From NCBI GenBank assembly GCA_964392415.1, contig CAYMPL010000066.1, positions 1-9,981 on the forward strand: a stretch of 9,981 nt of DNA. Direction: 5' to 3'. Below the pieces are notes generated by a model that worked only from the letters and a program-made list of their open reading frames with translations, was not told the DNA's origin and did no database searches. A program made the position numbers and the translations under genes. Shown piece after piece: positions 7,680 through 9,981 of the stretch; the first letter of the stretch is position 1; each line of letters begins with the position of its first letter. The DNA is from CAYJMQ01 sp964392415 (GTDB taxonomy: Bacteria; Bdellovibrionota; JACOXK01; 2-02-FULL-40-11).

Positions 7680-8604
7680 AGAAAGGCGGATTGGGGTTCT
7701 CTATGGAGGGCTTTCTTCTGAACGGGAGATCTCTGTCAAAAGCGGTAAAGCGATGCTCTCGGCTCTTGAAAGAAAAGGATACCCTGTTATTGGGATTGAA
7801 GTTGGAAAAGATATTGTTTCGCAGATTCTCTCGGAAAAAATCGATGTCGCGGTTTTAGGACTTCACGGAAAATTGGCCGAGGATGGAACCGTTCAGGGGC
7901 TTCTTGAATGTTTGGGAATTCCTTATACAGGCTCTGGCGTCATGGCTTCCGCCATAGGCATGAATAAGATTCTTACGAAGAGATTGGCTGAATCTCAAAA
8001 AATAAAGACCCCCCCCTATACTGTCTTTCATGCAAAGAAAGATTCTTTTAAAAAACTGGAACAAGAGATTCGCTGTCCCATTGTTGTAAAGGCGCAGGCA
8101 GAGGGGTCGACGCGCGGGACGACGATTGTTTTTGAAAAAAGAAAATTAAAAGAAGCCGTTGAGGAGGCTGCCAGATATGATGATACTATTTTGTTGGAAA
8201 AATTTGTCACAGGGCCGCAAATTACTGTTTCAATACTGGAAAACAGGGCGTTCCCCTTGATTGAAATTGTCCCGAAAAGCGGATTTTATGACTACTATTC
8301 AAAATATACGAAAGGAGCGACAGAGTATATCATTCCGGCGCGGGTCTCAAAGCGGACCACAAAAATGGCGCAACAAGTTGCGCTGCAGATTTTTGAGCTC
8401 CTTCAATGTCGTGGGTATGCGAGGGCCGACTTTATGGTCGACCAAAAGGGAACGCCTTGGTTTATTGAAATCAATACCTTGCCTGGAATGACCGATACAA
8501 GCCTTGTCCCGATGGCAGCAAAAAAGGCAGGCATATCATTTGATGATCTTGTGGAGCAAATCCTGTGGGGGGCAGCCTTGGATCATGAAAAGCTCCACCA
8601 TTAA
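7642..8604 (+). CDS. ddl: Ddl, D-alanine--D-alanine ligase (TTG start)
   Basis: ATP-grasp ligase making D-Ala-D-Ala for the pentapeptide end (later added by MurF, not in this window). The 320 residues include a slightly extended, charged N-terminus before RIGVLYGGLSSEREIS. By comparison with E. coli DdlB, Glu28, Ser156, Lys221-Tyr222, Arg261, Asp263, Glu276 and Asn278 match the substrate and Mg-ATP residues. Other motifs: YTGSGVMASAIGMNK (95-109), FYDYYSKYTKGATEY (215-229) and EINTLPGMTDTSL (276-288). Two loops differ from the E. coli form: LHGKLAEDG (74-82) in place of LHGRGGEDG, and VVKAQAEGSTRG (148-159) in place of the VKP...GSSVG type. Catalytic residues remain, so activity is expected. 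It overlaps murB by 38 bp and ftsQ by 20 bp. Confidence 0.94.
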   Translation: MSSPDEQKQKWFKERRIGVLYGGLSSEREISVKSGKAMLSALERKGYPVIGIEVGKDIVSQILSEKIDVAVLGLHGKLAEDGTVQGLLECLGIPYTGSGVMASAIGMNKILTKRLAESQKIKTPPYTVFHAKKDSFKKLEQEIRCPIVVKAQAEGSTRGTTIVFEKRKLKEAVEEAARYDDTILLEKFVTGPQITVSILENRAFPLIEIVPKSGFYDYYSKYTKGATEYIIPARVSKRTTKMAQQVALQIFELLQCRGYARADFMVDQKGTPWFIEINTLPGMTDTSLVPMAAKKAGISFDDLVEQILWGAALDHEKLHH

Positions 8605-9379
8605 TTCCGATCTCCCCCGCCTTCGCTATCGGAAACAAAGACAGCACAAAAAGATTGTAAGATTTTTTGTTTTGCTCATTTCAGTTTTAGCTTTAAGCTT
8701 TTTAAGCTATAAAACGCTCCGCTTTTTAATTCCACTCATTGGATCGCTTCAGATTTTTCAATATAAAAATGCAATTGTTTCTCCAACTGAACATATTTCA
8801 GAAGAAGAATTAAAAAAATTAATGGGAAAACTGTCGGGAAATCTCTTTCATCTCGATCTCGACGCGATTCAGGCAAGTATAAAAAAAAATCCATGGGTAT
8901 TGGAGGCCAAGGTTTCCCGGATTTTTCCTGATCGCATTCGTGTCGATATTACAGAAAAAAAAGCGGCAGCTCTTTTATCAATGGATAGGGATGGGCTCTA
9001 TTTTTTGGATCCATCCGGAAAAAAAATTGCCCCTTTGAGGCCGAGCGATCATAGCGGCTTTCCTGTGATTTCCGGCCTGAACCCTGTGGAGGTTGAAAAG
9101 GGGGATCTGATTTTAAAGGCGTATGAGCTCATTCAATTATATGAGTCGAAATCGTTTTTAAAAAATCTATCGATTTCTGAAGTCGCATATAAAGAAGGGA
9201 TTGGGTATATGGTCTTTACGCGTCATCCCGTTTTTGAAATCAGGCTGGGGCAAGACTATTGGGATGAGAAATTCTACCGGTTGGAAAAGGTCCTTCAGGA
9301 TCTCTCCCAAAAATTGCTTGTGCCGCAGTTCATCGATCTCAATTTTTCCAAAAAAGTTGTTGTAAAGCTCTCTAAATAA
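8585..9379 (+). CDS. ftsQ: FtsQ, cell-division POTRA-domain protein
   Basis: Bitopic inner-membrane divisome scaffold that links FtsA-side and periplasmic division proteins (FtsB/FtsL in known systems). The start is ATG 8585, inside the last 20 bp of ddl, giving 264 residues: a basic cytoplasmic tail (1-25, rich in K/R), one membrane segment (~26-42), a POTRA-like domain (~58-125, with NPWVLEAKVSRIFPDRIRVDI at its end), then the FtsQ/DivIB domain with GLYFLDPSGKKIAPL (137-151) and FPVISGL (159-165), and the C-terminal strand FIDLNFSKKVVVKL. The frame is open further upstream (a TTG at 8504), but those codons only shadow ddl and would put a non-family segment before the basic tail. Sequence conservation is low, as usual for FtsQ; position before ftsA supports the call. 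Confidence 0.92.
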   Translation: MKSSTINSDLPRLRYRKQRQHKKIVRFFVLLISVLALSFLSYKTLRFLIPLIGSLQIFQYKNAIVSPTEHISEEELKKLMGKLSGNLFHLDLDAIQASIKKNPWVLEAKVSRIFPDRIRVDITEKKAAALLSMDRDGLYFLDPSGKKIAPLRPSDHSGFPVISGLNPVEVEKGDLILKAYELIQLYESKSFLKNLSISEVAYKEGIGYMVFTRHPVFEIRLGQDYWDEKFYRLEKVLQDLSQKLLVPQFIDLNFSKKVVVKLSK

Positions 9380-9448
9380 CTGTAGCTTAAAATAGAGTAA
9401 TTATAGGGGGTTGTGGTGTGTCCGCGGATATAAAACCAAGCTGACTCA
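9380..9448 (+). other. ftsQ-ftsA intergenic spacer
   Basis: This 69-bp non-coding spacer is the only gap in the murC-ftsA block. It contains a palindrome TCCGCGGA (9421-9428) followed at once by TATAAA (9429-9434). No -35 element at proper spacing is visible (TTGTGG at 9411-9416 is only 12 nt away), so a promoter is only possible. A GTG-led frame at 9413, after GGGGG, runs into TAA at 9431 and cannot extend FtsA. No good Shine-Dalgarno precedes the ATG at 9449. Confidence 0.35.
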
Positions 9449-9981
9449 ATGGCTAAAAAAGGCGAAAACATCGTAGGGCTCGATATAGGCACAACAAAGA
9501 TTTGTGCCATTGTCGGGGAACAGACTGAGAATGGAATCGACATTGTGGGGATTGGAACGTCCCTTTCCTCAGGGCTGCGAAAAGGGGTGGTGATCAATAT
9601 TGAGAGTACCGTTGAGTCGATTAACAAGGCCATCGAAGAGGCCGAACGAATGGCGGGAATTGAGATTTCGTCCGTCTATTGCGGAATTGCGGGGGGGCAT
9701 ATCAAGGGGTTCAACAGCCACGGAGTGGTTGCCGTTAAAGATAAAGAAGTCCAGGATGGGGACCTCAGAGAAGAAGGCCCAGGTCTCTTTTGCAAGCACA
9801 CCGACAATGCCCACGGTGGACGCCACCGAAACCGCTGCCGCTGCAATAAGGGAAAATTCGATGAGGCGTTCCGCCCGCGGAGTTGCTCGTCCGGAAATGG
9901 ATCGGGAAGCGGGCGTCACGGCGGCCGCGCCGGTGCTGGCCGAGCGCTCTGGAGCCAAAGTGGTCGGATGAGGGATCGTCA
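9449..9981 (+). CDS. ftsA: FtsA, actin-like cell-division protein, N-terminal part; recognisable only to about 9751, then foreign sequence
   Basis: FtsA is the actin-fold ATPase that tethers FtsZ to the membrane. Residues 1-101 are a clear FtsA N-terminus: GLDIGTTKICAIVGE (10-24, phosphate-1 loop), LRKGVVINIESTVESI (43-58), AIEEAERMAG (61-70), VYCGIAGGHIKGFNSHG (76-92) and VAVKDKEV (94-101). A normal FtsA would continue with an E-D-(V/I)-x-x-V helix and several hundred more residues. Instead, from about 9752 the frame yields a Cys/Arg/Gly-rich string with no FtsA similarity. The frame stays open to the window edge, but only because it is antisense to GC-rich coding DNA. The genuine part is about a quarter of the usual 410-420 residues. 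The end given is that of the open frame; treat everything after 9751 as not FtsA. Confidence 0.88.
   Translation, partial: MAKKGENIVGLDIGTTKICAIVGEQTENGIDIVGIGTSLSSGLRKGVVINIESTVESINKAIEEAERMAGIEISSVYCGIAGGHIKGFNSHGVVAVKDKEVQDGDLREEGPGLFCKHTDNAHGGRHRNRCRCNKGKFDEAFRPRSCSSGNGSGSGRHGGRAGAGRALWSQSGRMRDR
9743..9751. other. Chimeric junction between ftsA (+) and pstC-like (-) sequence
   Basis: The 9 bases AAAGAAGTC read as Lys-Glu-Val, expected in FtsA, on the + strand, and as Asp-Phe-Phe, expected after the first membrane helix of PstC, on the - strand. FtsA similarity ends and PstC similarity begins here, and GC content jumps from about 51% (9481-9720) to about 63% (9753-9981). This is a microhomology join, from misassembly, amplification chimera or true rearrangement. 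Confidence 0.7.
9743..9981 (-). CDS. PstC-like phosphate ABC transporter permease, N-terminal fragment
   Basis: On the minus strand the frame is open from the window edge to the junction. From a TTG at 9958 it reads a 30-residue polar Ala/Ser/Arg/Pro tail, then ERLIEFSLIAAAAVSVAST (30-48), VGIVGVLAKETWAFFSEVP (49-67) and ILDFF (68-72). This pattern, a basic residue before one long helix, then VGIV-VL-E--FF-EV---(D/E)F, is that of the first membrane segment of PstC, the inner-membrane permease that imports phosphate with PstA and PstB. PstC would normally continue with T-G-T-x-W, which is missing because the sequence switches to ftsA. No ATG is visible, so the true start may lie beyond the window. 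GC content is about 63%, unlike the rest. A related ABC permease cannot be excluded. Confidence 0.6.

Noticed and set aside
7861..8130. Altered Ddl loops (LHGKLAEDG, VVKAQAEGSTRG) as a sign of a changed ligase such as D-Ala-D-Lac type
   Set aside because: All substrate and metal residues that I can align are present, including the Tyr of the KY motif at 221-222, and loop variation of this kind seems common among Ddl enzymes; no evidence for altered specificity.
8504..8584. A longer FtsQ beginning at TTG 8504
   Set aside because: Those codons lie wholly within ddl and would put a non-family segment before the basic tail; ATG 8585 gives a typical FtsQ topology.
8881..8889. A9 run in ftsQ as a programmed slippage site
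   Set aside because: The frame is intact through the run, the gene reads normally on both sides, and A-runs are frequent throughout this AT-rich window.
9752..9981. A novel Cys/Arg/Gly-rich C-terminal extension fused to FtsA
   Set aside because: The opposite strand reads as a sensible PstC-like N-terminus with a membrane helix, and the GC content jumps at the same place; the + strand frame is open only because it is antisense to GC-rich coding DNA.

Overview
The window is a stretch of a bacterial division and cell-wall (dcw) cluster, all on the + strand: the 3' end of mraY, then murD, ftsW, murG, an inserted ATPase gene, murC, murB, ddl, ftsQ and the 5' part of ftsA. A complete lipid II pathway with ftsQ and ftsA in this order points to a Gram-negative type bacterium. 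The FtsA start and the MurG/MurC motifs read most like Deltaproteobacteria or Nitrospirota and related uncultured lineages. That placement is an impression from motif style, not a search. Base composition is moderate to low GC, with many A/T runs and also G runs.

Layout. Block 1 (1-3913) is tightly packed: mraY and murD are 9 nt apart, and murD/ftsW and ftsW/murG each share a 4-bp ATGA overlap. Block 2 (5356-9379) is equally tight: murC/murB overlap by 4 bp or less, murB/ddl by 38 bp, and ddl/ftsQ by 20 bp. Between them, at the normally close murG-murC join, lies a 1.44-kb cassette (3914-5355) with one gene for a 408-residue AAA_14/DUF4143 ATPase, flanked by AT-rich non-coding DNA of 136 and 79 bp. 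ftsA follows ftsQ after a 69-bp gap.

How the genes work together. MraY makes lipid I from UDP-MurNAc-pentapeptide and MurG turns it into lipid II. MurC, MurD and Ddl are cytoplasmic ligases that build the pentapeptide precursor, and MurB makes UDP-MurNAc. FtsW is the septal SEDS glycosyltransferase that uses lipid II; FtsQ and FtsA are the periplasmic/inner-membrane scaffold and the actin-like FtsZ tether. The ATPase has no known place in this pathway.

The right end is abnormal. FtsA is recognisable for about 101 residues, to around position 9751. The DNA then switches abruptly to about 63% GC and, on the minus strand, encodes what looks like the N-terminus of a PstC-type phosphate transporter permease. 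The two sequences meet at a 9-bp stretch that fits both genes, so a chimeric join (assembly, amplification or a real rearrangement) is the best reading. Apart from the ATPase cassette and this junction, the window is an ordinary dcw cluster; I see no convincing new multi-gene system.
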